Below are positions 21,702 through 30,639 of a stretch of 64,000 nucleotides of DNA, one piece after another. The notes below the pieces were generated by a model that did not search any database, was not told the DNA's origin, and saw only the letters and a program-made list of their open reading frames with translations. Source of the stretch: Acidobacteriota bacterium. GTDB taxonomy: Bacteria; Acidobacteriota; Terriglobia; Terriglobales; Acidobacteriaceae. Within the stretch, counting starts at the first letter, position 1. Every line of letters starts with the position of its first letter. Made by a program: the position numbers and the translations under genes. The stretch spans positions 1-64,000 of the forward strand of contig QIAA01000046.1 of the NCBI GenBank assembly GCA_003224905.1, written 5' to 3'.

Positions 21702-22445
21702 ATGCCACTCCCATTCCAAGGAACCGCCTTAGCTCTCTCCAGTGACGGCCTAGCCGATGTCGCCACCAGCCTCGGCGTCCATGCGCCCGAGATCTGGGCG
21801 GTGCTCTCCGTCGAGACCAGAGGCTGCGGATACCTTCCGGATCGTCGCCCGCAAATTCTTTACGAACGCCACATTTTCCATCGCTTAACAAATGGAAAGT
21901 TCGACAGTAGCGACATTAGCAACGCCTCACCTGGCGGTTACGGCGCCACCGGCGCTCACCAGTATGACCGCCTGGCGGCCGCAATCGAGAAGAACCGAAC
22001 CGCGGCCCTGCAGAGTGCCTCCTGGGGACTTGGGCAGATCATGGGAAAAAATTCTGCAGCGGCTGGATTTCGAAATGTGGAAGACATGGTCACCGCCATG
22101 TCCGACTCGGAAGATGCCCAGCTCGCCGCCATGGCCAGGTTTCTCGTCGCCGGCAAACTGCGGGCGTCTCTGCAGGCCCACGACTGGACCACGTTCGCAC
22201 GTGGCTACAACGGCCCCAATTTCGCCATCAATCGCTATGACGTACGTTTGAATGCTGAATTCCAGAAATTTTCTGTGGGAGTACTTCCAGACCTGCACGT
22301 CCGCTCCACCCAGTTATATCTAACGTATCTGGGTTTTCATCCCGGCCCGGTCGATGGGGTTGCCGGAAGCACACACTCTCGGCACTGGCTGACTTCCAGG
22401 CTCAACAGGGACTGCAGAAAACAGGGGTCATTGATCAGGATTTAG
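21702..22445 (+). CDS. N-acetylmuramidase family protein with frameshifted C-terminus
   Basis: 247 residues as read, with a strong AAAGGAGG ribosome site before the ATG. The muramidase domain (DUF3380-type, known from phage endolysins) runs from about residue 20 to 195: the catalytic Glu is likely the one in SVETRGCGY, then QILYERHIFHRLT, ASWGLGQIMG and TFARGYNGPNF. A peptidoglycan-binding domain then starts (LYLTYLGFHPGPVDGVAGS) but the frame breaks near 22370. There is no signal peptide, as in many endolysins. It should cut the glycan backbone of peptidoglycan; how it would reach the wall is unclear. Confidence 0.85.
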   Translation: MPLPFQGTALALSSDGLADVATSLGVHAPEIWAVLSVETRGCGYLPDRRPQILYERHIFHRLTNGKFDSSDISNASPGGYGATGAHQYDRLAAAIEKNRTAALQSASWGLGQIMGKNSAAAGFRNVEDMVTAMSDSEDAQLAAMARFLVAGKLRASLQAHDWTTFARGYNGPNFAINRYDVRLNAEFQKFSVGVLPDLHVRSTQLYLTYLGFHPGPVDGVAGSTHSRHWLTSRLNRDCRKQGSLIRI

Positions 22446-22501
22446 TCTCCCAGTTGCAGAACACTTTGCCAACAGGCGATGACATGCCCCGCGTTGCGTA
22501 A
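22370..22501 (+). pseudogene. Out-of-frame rest of the peptidoglycan-binding domain
   Basis: Read one base back from the preceding gene, the sequence from 22373 gives TLSALADFQAQQGLQKTGVI followed by DQDLVSQLQNTLP and a TAA at 22499-22501. This is exactly the missing second half of a PG_binding_1 domain. The break falls in the CA run at 22370-22376; removal of one CA pair would restore a 266-residue protein. It may be a real slippage mutation or a sequencing error. Confidence 0.8.
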
Positions 22502-22772
22502 TTAGGCATCGCGATCTATAGCAGCGCGGCCTAAATCCGACAGTCAGCTCACGCCATTGCGCGAGTGTCCTCATCCGCCGAAATAACCTGGCTGCACTCT
22601 TTTCCCATTGACTTCACTTCCCCTTTTGCCCCATAACAGAAGAAGGTAAGTTGATCCCTTGTTCTGAGAAGTCACTTTGTGGTTGTTGCATTGAGGTTCT
22701 CCCCGCCAGTCTGCTTGTCACCGTGCTCTCCAGCGTTCCGCCCTGCGGCATCCAGAGCTAACCCTTTGCACC

Positions 22773-23248
22773 TCAATATTTTGCATGTAAGTACCTTTGC
22801 TACCAAGATTTTACGTGGTGTCATGTGGCCTCGATCCACTGGATTCATAGATTTACCCGGCTCGACTACCAGGTCAGGTGCCAAACTCGCCCAATTCGCG
22901 CAGCTAAGTCACGTCCTGTCTATATTTTACACGCAACTCCTTTCGATCCAAAGATTTTGCACGTGTCTTCGCGCTAAGCTGATGATTCCCAAAGATCACA
23001 TCGGGAGGGGTATATACCCAATTTGCCGCTCAGTCATTGAGGTAGCCTCATCCACACGCGCCAATAGACTTAGCTCTGCCCGCACCCGGTTGACTTCCGC
23101 ATTCCGACTTCTGCCTTCTGAATTTGCTGCCCTAACTCCTTTGCTCTCTAGATTTTGCCCGCAACCCCTTTCAATCCAAAGATTTTGCTCGTGTTCTCCC
23201 GCCAACCCCATGATTCCAAAAGATCACGGGGAAGGGGTATATACCCAT
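22773..23248. repeat. Degenerate direct repeats, unit about 96 bp with a 30-bp core
   Basis: Two copies, 22925-23020 and 23153-23248, align over their whole length; shared blocks include ATCCAAAGATTTTGC, ATGATTCC, AAAGATCAC and GGGGTATATACCC. A partial third copy lies at about 22773-22830 (TTTTGCATGTAAGTACCTTTG), and a 30-bp sub-unit (GCAACNCCTTTCNATCCAAA plus GATTTTGC) is itself duplicated in degenerate form around 23130-23190. The rest of 22502-23256 shows no convincing gene on either strand. Confidence 0.75.
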
Positions 23249-23256
23249 TTAGGCAA

Positions 23257-23586
23257 TCAGCCAGTCCGCCTGGGCGACGGAAAAAGATCATCAATCACCT
23301 GCATGATCCGTTCAGCAAAGATGACTGCATCGTGGATGGCGCAATGCAATGCGGGAGATGGCCTGGTGCTCTCCAGTTGATGGAGCTTCCGGGCTGCCAG
23401 AATTGCAGCCATGATCCCGATCACACGTTTGCGGGATTCGTCCACGCGGGACAGGATACGATATTCGTTTTTTGTTCGTCTACAGTCTTTCGCAGATTTC
23501 GTAACGACGTTCAGGTAAGTTACGCGTAATCGAAACAAATCCCGCTCTGCAACCAACGTGATGAACGTGAAAATGCTCAAAGGCAA
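23257..23586 (-). CDS. Possible small protein beside the direct repeats
   Basis: An open frame of 109 codons from a TTG; the real start may be further in. The C-terminal 60 residues look protein-like: KRVIGIMAAILAARKLHQLE, then RPSPALHCAIHDAVIFAERI and MQVIDDLFPS, which would fold as two or three helices. There is no signal peptide. It reads away from pepA and ends within about 10 bp of the second repeat copy. I do not recognise the family; an origin as part of the repeat element is possible. Confidence 0.4.
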   Translation of the reverse strand: MPLSIFTFITLVAERDLFRLRVTYLNVVTKSAKDCRRTKNEYRILSRVDESRKRVIGIMAAILAARKLHQLESTRPSPALHCAIHDAVIFAERIMQVIDDLFPSPRRTG

Positions 23587-23777
23587 ATAGGCACGATCGA
23601 TTATTTCGTCTGTCCTCGACCCCGAGGCTGAACCTGCTCTTGCGTTTCTCCTGAAATTTGAATTCCGGCTTGTTGGAATGTACTCCGTTTTCTAATACGA
23701 GCGCACTGGACAAATGGATTTAGCGAAGATGTCAAGTTGCGTTCTCCCCATTCGACCGAAGATACTGGAACGACTCT

Positions 23778-25271
23778 ATGAAAACTGACCTTTTCTTCTC
23801 CAATCCTACCGAAGTGGAAAGCGAATGCCTCGTCGCCGTGGTGCTTGATCGCGGCGAGAAAGACAAGACCGAAGCGTACGTCGCAAGCAGCGAGAAAGCT
23901 TTGCAGGACGCGGCTGCCGAAGTCATTTCCAGCGGCGAAGTGAGCAGTAAGAGTTTTGAAACTACTCTTCTGCATCATCCCGCGAAGCTGAAAGCCAAGC
24001 GGCTGTTGCTGCTGGGAGGAGGAAAGGCCAAGAAGTTCTCGGTTTCCGAACTCCGCAAGCTGGCCGGCGCAGCCACGCGCACGCTGAAATCCAGGAGCCT
24101 GCGCAGCTTCGCATTTCTAGCTCCAGACACCATCAAGCTAGAAGATGCGGTCAGGGCCATTGTCGAAGGCGCGTTCATCGGCAACTTCGATCCTGACACC
24201 TATAAGAGTGACCGCAAGGATCAGAAGATCGATGCACTTACCATCGTCGCTCGCGGAGATCAGGGCGCCTTGCTGAAGGCGATGGAGGAGGCACGCGTCA
24301 TTGGTGAATCGCAGAACTTCACGCGCGAATTGGTGAACGAGCCGTCGAATCGAATGACGCCGTCGGTGCTTGCCGATCACGCGCGCAGGATGTCACAGCA
24401 GGTCGGCCTGAAGTGCGAGGTGTATGGCGCAGACAAGATCAAGGAACTCAAGATGGGCGCTTTCTGGGGTGTGGCCCAAGGTTCCGATGAGCCTCCAGCA
24501 TTGATCGTCATGCGCTACGAACCTGCAGGCGCGCCCGACAAACCCGTGCTCGGGCTGGTTGGAAAAGGAGTTACATTTGACACCGGCGGAATCTCAATCA
24601 AGCCCGCCGACGGCATGGAGAAGATGAAATACGACATGGCAGGCGGCGCGACCATGATCGGGGCGATGCGCGCCATCGCGCTGCTCAAGCCGAAGGTGAA
24701 GGTGATCGGAATAGTCTGCGCAACGGAAAACATGCCATCGGGCAAGGCGCAAAAGCCCGGCGATATTCAGACCGCAATGTCGGGCAAGACAATAGAGATC
24801 ATCAATACCGACGCCGAAGGCCGCCTGGTATTGGCGGACGGTCTGTGCTACGCGCGCCAGCTCGGCTGCACGCATCTCATCGATGCCGCCACCCTTACCG
24901 GCGCTGTGGTCGTCGCACTCGGGTACGCAAACGCGGGCGTTTTCGCCAACGATGACGCTATGTACGAACAGTTTGGCAAAGCCTTGAACCGGGCCGGCGA
25001 AAAGATGTGGAGGCTGCCGCTGGATGACGAATACAAGGAGCAGATCCGTTCCAACATCGCCGATATCATGAACACCGGCGGGCGCTGGGGCGGAGCGATC
25101 ACAGCCGCCATGTTCCTCAAAGAGTTTGCCGAAGATACCCCGTGGATCCACCTCGATATCGCCGGCACCGCCTGGATGGAAGACAGCAAGCCATGGATTG
25201 CCAAAGGCCCCTCAGGGATAGCCCTGCGGAGTCTGGTGGAGTTCGCGAAAGAGTTTGGGGACAAGCACTAA
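23778..25271 (+). CDS. pepA: Leucyl aminopeptidase (M17 family)
   Basis: 497 residues, the normal length. The N-terminal macro-like domain covers about residues 1-165. The catalytic domain has GLVGKGVTFDTGGISIKP (metal-binding Lys and Asp), DMAGGATMIGAMRAI and the family signature NTDAEGRLVLADGL (Asp and Glu ligands). It is a cytoplasmic hexameric two-metal enzyme removing N-terminal residues from peptides; E. coli PepA also works as a DNA-binding protein in Xer recombination. It stands alone, with about 190 bp of non-coding DNA before it. Confidence 0.96.
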   Translation: MKTDLFFSNPTEVESECLVAVVLDRGEKDKTEAYVASSEKALQDAAAEVISSGEVSSKSFETTLLHHPAKLKAKRLLLLGGGKAKKFSVSELRKLAGAATRTLKSRSLRSFAFLAPDTIKLEDAVRAIVEGAFIGNFDPDTYKSDRKDQKIDALTIVARGDQGALLKAMEEARVIGESQNFTRELVNEPSNRMTPSVLADHARRMSQQVGLKCEVYGADKIKELKMGAFWGVAQGSDEPPALIVMRYEPAGAPDKPVLGLVGKGVTFDTGGISIKPADGMEKMKYDMAGGATMIGAMRAIALLKPKVKVIGIVCATENMPSGKAQKPGDIQTAMSGKTIEIINTDAEGRLVLADGLCYARQLGCTHLIDAATLTGAVVVALGYANAGVFANDDAMYEQFGKALNRAGEKMWRLPLDDEYKEQIRSNIADIMNTGGRWGGAITAAMFLKEFAEDTPWIHLDIAGTAWMEDSKPWIAKGPSGIALRSLVEFAKEFGDKH

Positions 25272-25372
25272 CCTAACCAGCTCATCCAACTCTGCTGCAT
25301 CTGGCAGCGTGGGTTGTGCCATGCAGTTTCTACTTGCCGCCGGGTCCCCCGCTTTGCTGGGCACTTCGCGAA

Positions 25373-25870
25373 TTAACGCGGCTGGCACTCCGGAAGAATA
25401 CAACCTGCGGGAGCCCGCATTCTTACATTGTGAATCGCAGTCCGAGAATGAATCTGGCCCGTCCATACTGGATAAACCCACCAGAATTTTCGGATGATTT
25501 TGTCTCCGGGAAGCCAGGAATGCGGCTTCTTCAGTTGGTAGGCAACGAAGACTTCGCCTGCAAAGATGGCGGCGTGTTTGGTTGTCAAGCTTATGTTGGA
25601 TGGTGCGCTGGTAGCCCAGGGCGCGCCTTCTTCCCGCTCACGTTCATGGATCAGGGTGCTTGTAGCAAAGCTTATGCCTTTTGCTGCCCCGAATGCTGCC
25701 ATGACCACGATGAATTTCTTGTCAACCACTTTCTGCGGCTGCGGTGTTGGGGGCAGCGGTGTCTGAGCAGCCGGATTCGCCGACGAATCAGTTGAATTCG
25801 TCTGGGCCTCCAACTCACTCTCAGCCATGATCGGGAAAACAGACAACAACAGTAAAGCGAGACACTGCAT
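25373..25870 (-). CDS. Exported hypothetical protein
   Basis: 165 residues from the ATG at 25870 (another ATG lies three codons upstream). A signal peptide (MQCLALLLLSVFPIMAESEL) is followed by a Pro/Thr/Gln linker and a domain with a hydrophobic helix (FIVVMAAFGAAKGISFATST) and aromatic C-terminal part (IIRKFWWVYPVWTGQIH). Family not recognised. It converges on pepA, with about 100 bp between the stops. Confidence 0.65.
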   Translation of the reverse strand: MQCLALLLLSVFPIMAESELEAQTNSTDSSANPAAQTPLPPTPQPQKVVDKKFIVVMAAFGAAKGISFATSTLIHEREREEGAPWATSAPSNISLTTKHAAIFAGEVFVAYQLKKPHSWLPGDKIIRKFWWVYPVWTGQIHSRTAIHNVRMRAPAGCILPECQPR

Positions 25871-25879
25871 GAGTCGCAA

Positions 25880-26248
25880 AGAGATCTCCTGGATGAATTG
25901 GCGACCACGGCTGCGCAGTGACTGCGGATAGAATCACAGCGCTGCTCACGTCGACGCACCGTTCGTAAGGGAGCAAACCCCCATCCAATTGCGCTGCGGC
26001 ATTCTTCAACGAGATAGACCGGAGTTTCCCAGATCGGAACGCTTTCCTCGCGTGTCGCATGCAAAGGTTTTCTGCATGAATGCCAGTTTTGTTCCAAACC
26101 ATCCATTGCTGAGCCGGTTACCATGCGATTCGACAAGTCGGTTGGGAGTGCACGATATGCGCTGATCTCCACCGCTACTTACGATCGGCTCGCTTGTGCG
26201 TCTAAAGCACGTAGGCCTAAAATCAGGGTTTTCCGGAGGACCTCATCT
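25880..26248. other. Divergent intergenic region
   Basis: About 370 bp between the exported hypothetical gene and the M13 peptidase. An in-frame extension of the peptidase back to 26123 is open but has no signal peptide or ribosome site. Apart from the GGAGG at about 26237 I see no clear promoter, repeat or RNA. Confidence 0.5.
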
Positions 26249-28276
26249 ATGCGCTGGTTGCGTTCTCTCGTGTTCTGTGCAGTATTCAACACCTTGCTCT
26301 TTTCGCAGCAGCCGCCCGCTGAACCAAGCCACAGCCTCGACACCGTCGATAAGGCGGCTGATCCCTGCACGGATTTCTATCAGTACTCTTGCGGCAGCTG
26401 GCTCAAGACGGCGGAAATACCTCCCGACCAAAGCCGGTGGGGCGGTTTCAACGAGTTGCACGAACGCAACCTGGCTGTGAACCGGCAAATTCTCGAGAAG
26501 GCTTCCGCTTCGAATGCCAGCCGCGATGCCATCGACCAAAAGATAGGCGATTACTACAGCTCCTGCATGGACGAGAAGACTGCCGATGAGAAGGCGCTAG
26601 AACCCCTGAAGCCGGAACTCGACCGCATTGCGAAGGCAACCGACAAGCCTGCTCTCATCGAGGCGATTGCGCGGGTGCAGTTGATCGGGCCGAATCCGCT
26701 GTTCAATTTTTATTCGTCTCCTGACCTACATAACGCCGACCAGGTGATCGCCTACATCGACCAGGGCGGCTTGTCGTTGCCGGATCGCGACTACTACATC
26801 AAAGACGACCCAAAGATGGCCGAAGCCCGCAAGCACTTGGTGGACTACGTGACCCAGGTGTTTACGCTTGCAGGCGAGACTCCGCAGAAGGCGGCCGATG
26901 CAGCGCAGACCGTCCTGCGCCTTGAGACCTCACTGGCCAAGGCTTCCATGGATCGCACGCTGCGCCGCGACCCCAAGAATCGCGATCACAAGATGAAACG
27001 TGATGAGGCCGTGAGCCTGGCGCCTGATTTTTCTTTGAACCGCTTCTTTACCGTGGCCGGAACACCTCAGTTTTCGGAATTGAATGTGGTCAATCCAGAG
27101 TTTTTCAAGCAGGTGGACACCGTTGTCGCTTCGGAGCCACTCGATGCGTGGAAAACGTATGTGAGCTGGCATTTGCTGGACAGCGCGGCGCCCTGGCTGT
27201 CAAAGCCCTTTGTAGATGCAAATTTCAATATGCAGAAGGCCTTGACAGGCCAGGCAGAGATCAAGCCGCGATGGAAACGTTGCGTAAACCTTGTGGACGG
27301 CGGATTGGGCGAGGCGCTGGGTCAGAGATACGTCGAGCTTACGTTCGGTGCCGAGGGCAAGCAGCGCATGCTCAAGATGGTGGACGCTCTGGAGAAGAGC
27401 CTGGACGAAGACATCCGGAGCTTGCCCTGGATGACGGACGAAACCAAGAAACAAGCGAAGGTGAAGCTCGACGCTATTCGCAACAAGATCGGATATCCGG
27501 ATGTCTGGCGCGATTACAGCAAGCTGCAAATCGTGCGCGGTGATCTGCTAGGCAATCTCCTGCGGGCGAATGAGTTTGAGTCGCGGCGCCAGATTGCGAA
27601 GATCGGCAAGCCGCTCGACCGCAAGGAATGGCAAATGACTCCGCCCACCGTGAACGCCTACTACAGCCCTCCGTATAACGAAATTGTGTTTCCGGCGGGT
27701 ATCCTGCAGCCGCCGTTTTTCGACAAGCAAATGGATGATGCTGTGAACTTCGGCGGCATTGGTGTCGTGATCGGCCACGAACTCACGCACGGCTTTGACG
27801 ATCAGGGACGAAAATTCGATCCGCAGGGCAATCTGCGTGACTGGTGGACTGCGGAAGACGGAAAAGAATTCGAAAAGCGCGCCAGTTGTGTCGCCAACGA
27901 ATACAGTAATTTCGTGGCGGTTGACGATCTGAAGCTCAACGGAAAACTGACGTTAGGAGAAAACACCGCAGATAACGGTGGCGCTCGTATCGCGCTAATG
28001 GCCCTGCGGCACTTTATTTCAGACAATCCTTCCGACAAAGCGGCGCAGACGATCGACGGCTATACACCTGAGCAACGCTTCTTCCTGGGCTTCGGACGTG
28101 TGTGGTGCGAAAAGCGGCGGCCGGAGTACGCGCGGATGTTAGTCAGCGTCGATCCGCACTCTCCCGGAAAATATCGTGTGGACGGCGTGGTGCAGAACAT
28201 GCCCGAATTCCAGAAAACCTGGAACTGTAAGCCGGGCCAGCCCATGGTGGCGGAGAACGCGTGCCGGGTGTGGTAG
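26249..28276 (+). CDS. M13 family metallopeptidase (neprilysin-like), exported
   Basis: 675 residues from the ATG at 26249, chosen because GGAGG lies about 10 bp upstream and a signal peptide follows (MRWLRSLVFCAVFNTLLFSQ). The N-terminal M13 domain starts at DTVDKAADPCTDFYQYSCGS. The zinc motif HELTH has H510, E511 and H514, and the third ligand is E571 in GENTADNGG; NAYYSPPYNEIVFPAGILQP and the C-terminal CRVW are also family hallmarks. It should cleave oligopeptides outside the cytoplasmic membrane. It lacks the membrane anchor of mammalian neprilysin. Confidence 0.95.
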   Translation: MRWLRSLVFCAVFNTLLFSQQPPAEPSHSLDTVDKAADPCTDFYQYSCGSWLKTAEIPPDQSRWGGFNELHERNLAVNRQILEKASASNASRDAIDQKIGDYYSSCMDEKTADEKALEPLKPELDRIAKATDKPALIEAIARVQLIGPNPLFNFYSSPDLHNADQVIAYIDQGGLSLPDRDYYIKDDPKMAEARKHLVDYVTQVFTLAGETPQKAADAAQTVLRLETSLAKASMDRTLRRDPKNRDHKMKRDEAVSLAPDFSLNRFFTVAGTPQFSELNVVNPEFFKQVDTVVASEPLDAWKTYVSWHLLDSAAPWLSKPFVDANFNMQKALTGQAEIKPRWKRCVNLVDGGLGEALGQRYVELTFGAEGKQRMLKMVDALEKSLDEDIRSLPWMTDETKKQAKVKLDAIRNKIGYPDVWRDYSKLQIVRGDLLGNLLRANEFESRRQIAKIGKPLDRKEWQMTPPTVNAYYSPPYNEIVFPAGILQPPFFDKQMDDAVNFGGIGVVIGHELTHGFDDQGRKFDPQGNLRDWWTAEDGKEFEKRASCVANEYSNFVAVDDLKLNGKLTLGENTADNGGARIALMALRHFISDNPSDKAAQTIDGYTPEQRFFLGFGRVWCEKRRPEYARMLVSVDPHSPGKYRVDGVVQNMPEFQKTWNCKPGQPMVAENACRVW

Positions 28277-28388
28277 GGCGTGTTCGCTGTTGTGTTGATG
28301 TGAAAACCTTTTTTCTGGACCTCTGTGTCCCTTGTGGTCAAAAACAGCCGAGTAACACTGGATTCAAATTTCATTCTAAGGTCTTTTC

Positions 28389-29207
28389 ATGCAATCAGCA
28401 GCTCCCGAGTTTGCACAGCTAAAATCCGCCATGAAGGCAAGCTGGATGGCCGGGGATTTCGGCCAGATCGCGAAATACTCATTTAAGGCCGGCGAGGACT
28501 TCATCGCCAGGACCGAGATCAAACCAGGCACTCGCGCCTTGGACGTCGCGTGTGGAACCGGGAATACGGCGATCCCGGCGGCAAGGGCAGGTGCTGTGGT
28601 GACTGGAATTGACATAGCTCCTAACTTGCTGGAGCAGGCACGGCAGCGTGCCGCCGCAGAAAACTTAAAGATCGTCTTCCAGGAGGGTGATGCAGAAGAT
28701 CTCCCATTCAAAGACCGTGAATTCGATCTTGTGATAACCATGTTCGGAGCAATGTTTGCGCCTCGGCCGGAGCGAGTGGCTGCCGAACTCGTGCGGGTTT
28801 GCAGGACCGAAGGACAGATCGCAATGGCGAACTGGACCCCGGAAGGATTTGTGGGAAAGCAATTTCGGGCAGTGTCGGAGATAGTACCCCCGCCGCCGGG
28901 CGTGCCTCCGCCGGTGCTATGGGGGGATGAACAAACGGTTCGCCAGCGGCTGTCAACAGGCATTTCAAAGCTCGTTCTTACTCGCCAGAAGACGCGGTTC
29001 GACTTTCCTTTCGCTCCTAAAGACGTCCTCGCACTCTTCCGCCAATACTTCGGTCCTACGCAGGTCGCATTCTCCAAACTGGACGCAGCCGGTCAGGCGC
29101 AACTGGCATCACGCCTGGAATCTCTGTGGACTGAACACAATCTCGCCACGGACGGCAACACGAGCATTGAAGCCGAATATCTCGACGTTCGGGCTACTGT
29201 CGCATAA
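28389..29207 (+). CDS. Class I SAM-dependent methyltransferase
   Basis: 272 residues. Motif I is ALDVACGTGNTAIPAARAGA, followed by the acidic residue of motif II in VVTGIDIAPNLLEQARQRAA and EGDAEDLPFKDREFDLV, a UbiE/Methyltransf_11-type core. The acceptor is unknown. It lies 112 bp after the M13 peptidase and 110 bp before ccmE in the same direction, so it may or may not belong to either. Confidence 0.88.
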   Translation: MQSAAPEFAQLKSAMKASWMAGDFGQIAKYSFKAGEDFIARTEIKPGTRALDVACGTGNTAIPAARAGAVVTGIDIAPNLLEQARQRAAAENLKIVFQEGDAEDLPFKDREFDLVITMFGAMFAPRPERVAAELVRVCRTEGQIAMANWTPEGFVGKQFRAVSEIVPPPPGVPPPVLWGDEQTVRQRLSTGISKLVLTRQKTRFDFPFAPKDVLALFRQYFGPTQVAFSKLDAAGQAQLASRLESLWTEHNLATDGNTSIEAEYLDVRATVA

Positions 29208-29317
29208 GAGTGCGAACGCTGGGTTTATTTGCCTGGGACGGCCGGTCTCTTGCAGACACCTTTGATACCTTGACCTTGCTCGATCGTGCCGGGTACAGTT
29301 TGTAAGCAGGGTCCGGT

Positions 29318-29797
29318 ATGTCCGCACAAAGCAGCAAATACCTGAAATTCGGCGCCGCGATTGCCGTGATCCTGATCTCGTTGGGATTTCTTGCGTACAC
29401 AGGTGTGCAAGAGAGCAAGAGCTATTACGTCACAATTAAGGAACTACGCGGAATGGGAGACGGCGCTTACACCAAGCGTCTGCGCGTGGCTGGCAATGTA
29501 CAACCGGGCTCGATCAAACGCGCCGGCACACGAGTGGAATTTGTCCTTATAGAAAATGATCAGGTATTGTCTGTGGTGTACAAAGGTACTGAAGCTCCGC
29601 CGGACACTTTCAAGGACAACTCTCAGGCGCTTGCCGACGGCAGCTTTGGACGGGACGGTATTTTTTACGCCAAGCAGTTGCAAGCCAAGTGCGCATCGAA
29701 ATATGCGCCGCAGCAGCCTGGAGCGCCCGCCAATGGTGCTCCCGCTTCCCAACCTGCTACGAACATGACGCAAGTGACCGGTACTGCAAGTCAGTAG
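29318..29797 (+). CDS. ccmE: Cytochrome c maturation protein CcmE, Cys-type
   Basis: 159 residues. One N-terminal membrane anchor (YLKFGAAIAVILISLGFLAY) is followed by the periplasmic OB-fold (LRVAGNVQPGSIKRAGTRVE, GIFYAKQLQAKCASKY). CcmE carries haem between CcmABCD and the lyase. In the common form the haem is bound through His in HxxxY; here residues 125-129 read CASKY, the CxxxY form reported for archaea and some Desulfovibrio-like bacteria. The tail is Pro/Ala/Gln-rich. It is separated from ccmABCD only by a gene on the opposite strand. Confidence 0.92.
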   Translation: MSAQSSKYLKFGAAIAVILISLGFLAYTGVQESKSYYVTIKELRGMGDGAYTKRLRVAGNVQPGSIKRAGTRVEFVLIENDQVLSVVYKGTEAPPDTFKDNSQALADGSFGRDGIFYAKQLQAKCASKYAPQQPGAPANGAPASQPATNMTQVTGTASQ

Positions 29798-29806
29798 CTC
29801 GTCCAC

Positions 29807-30565
29807 TCACCGCGCAAACGCCAAGAACCGCAGACGCACGTAGTCGGCGGTCCACCGCCCTTTGGCATCGCACAACACCGGCCGAAGCATCTCGACGGTT
29901 TCGTTCAAGGCGGACTCTCGTTCACTTTCCGGCAGGGGACGAAACAGTGGCATCGCAAAGGTTTCGACCCAGCCCTTCATGCTCGTCGGAAGTGGCGTTG
30001 GACGGGGAATCAATTCCATGTATTCGACTCTGAATCCCGCCCGTTCCAGCTTCCCCCGATACTCATCAACCGTCGGGTAGTACCACGGGCTGGCAGACGC
30101 TGGATCGCGCACGCCATGACGTTGCAAAGTCGCAAACAATGCAACCGTGATCGCGGCTACGTTGCCATGGCCGCCCATTTCGGCGGCGAAGCGGCCCGCC
30201 GGCTTCAGAGCTCGCCTTACTCCGGCAATCACCCCGTCCGGGTCTCGCTTCATCCAGTGCAGTGAAGCGTTGCAAAACACAGCATCGAATTCGGAGTCGA
30301 ACTTCAAGTCATAGGCATCCATGAGGCGCGCATCGATGCCACGTTTCCTCGCGGCTTGCATCATCTCCGCGGAAGAGTCAACCCCGACCACGATCCCGCC
30401 TACATCCGTGATTTTCTTCGACAGCACACCGTCACCGCATGCCAGATCGAGTATTCGCTCGCCCGCTTTTACGTTCAGCAGATCCAGCAGGGGCTGGCCG
30501 AGCGCGGGGACAAAATGCGCGTGCTCGGCATAGCGCTGCGGGTTCCAGGTCTGGTCCGAACTCAT
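29807..30565 (-). CDS. SAM-dependent methyltransferase (trans-aconitate methyltransferase-like)
   Basis: 252 residues from the ATG at 30565. Motif I is ILDLACGDGVLSKKITDVGG, then VVGVDSSAEMMQAARKRG and FDAVFCNASLHWMKRDP, which is close to the Tam-like subgroup. A longer frame to 30655 would overlap the ccmA start region and is not favoured. It is inserted head-on between ccmE (9 bp from its stop) and ccmA, splitting the maturation genes. Its substrate cannot be read from the sequence. Confidence 0.87.
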   Translation of the reverse strand: MSSDQTWNPQRYAEHAHFVPALGQPLLDLLNVKAGERILDLACGDGVLSKKITDVGGIVVGVDSSAEMMQAARKRGIDARLMDAYDLKFDSEFDAVFCNASLHWMKRDPDGVIAGVRRALKPAGRFAAEMGGHGNVAAITVALFATLQRHGVRDPASASPWYYPTVDEYRGKLERAGFRVEYMELIPRPTPLPTSMKGWVETFAMPLFRPLPESERESALNETVEMLRPVLCDAKGRWTADYVRLRFLAFAR

Positions 30566-30639
30566 TGGGATTTCTTGATACCGCAGTCGCAAGTGCGTGC
30601 GATATTGTGCTTCTGTAAACTTTAACCTGCGAAACAGCG

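Noticed and set aside
22773-23248. CRISPR array
   Set aside because: Only two full copies with about 130 bp between them, copies are diverged, there are no uniform spacers and no cas genes.
22679-23380. Forward 233-codon frame in the repeat region
   Set aside because: Its sequence is produced by the direct repeats (the same SIQRFC and MIPKDH words recur) and has no protein-like hydrophobic pattern.
26123-26248. N-terminal extension of the M13 peptidase
   Set aside because: It would hide the signal peptide that starts at 26249 and lacks a ribosome site, whereas GGAGG precedes 26249.
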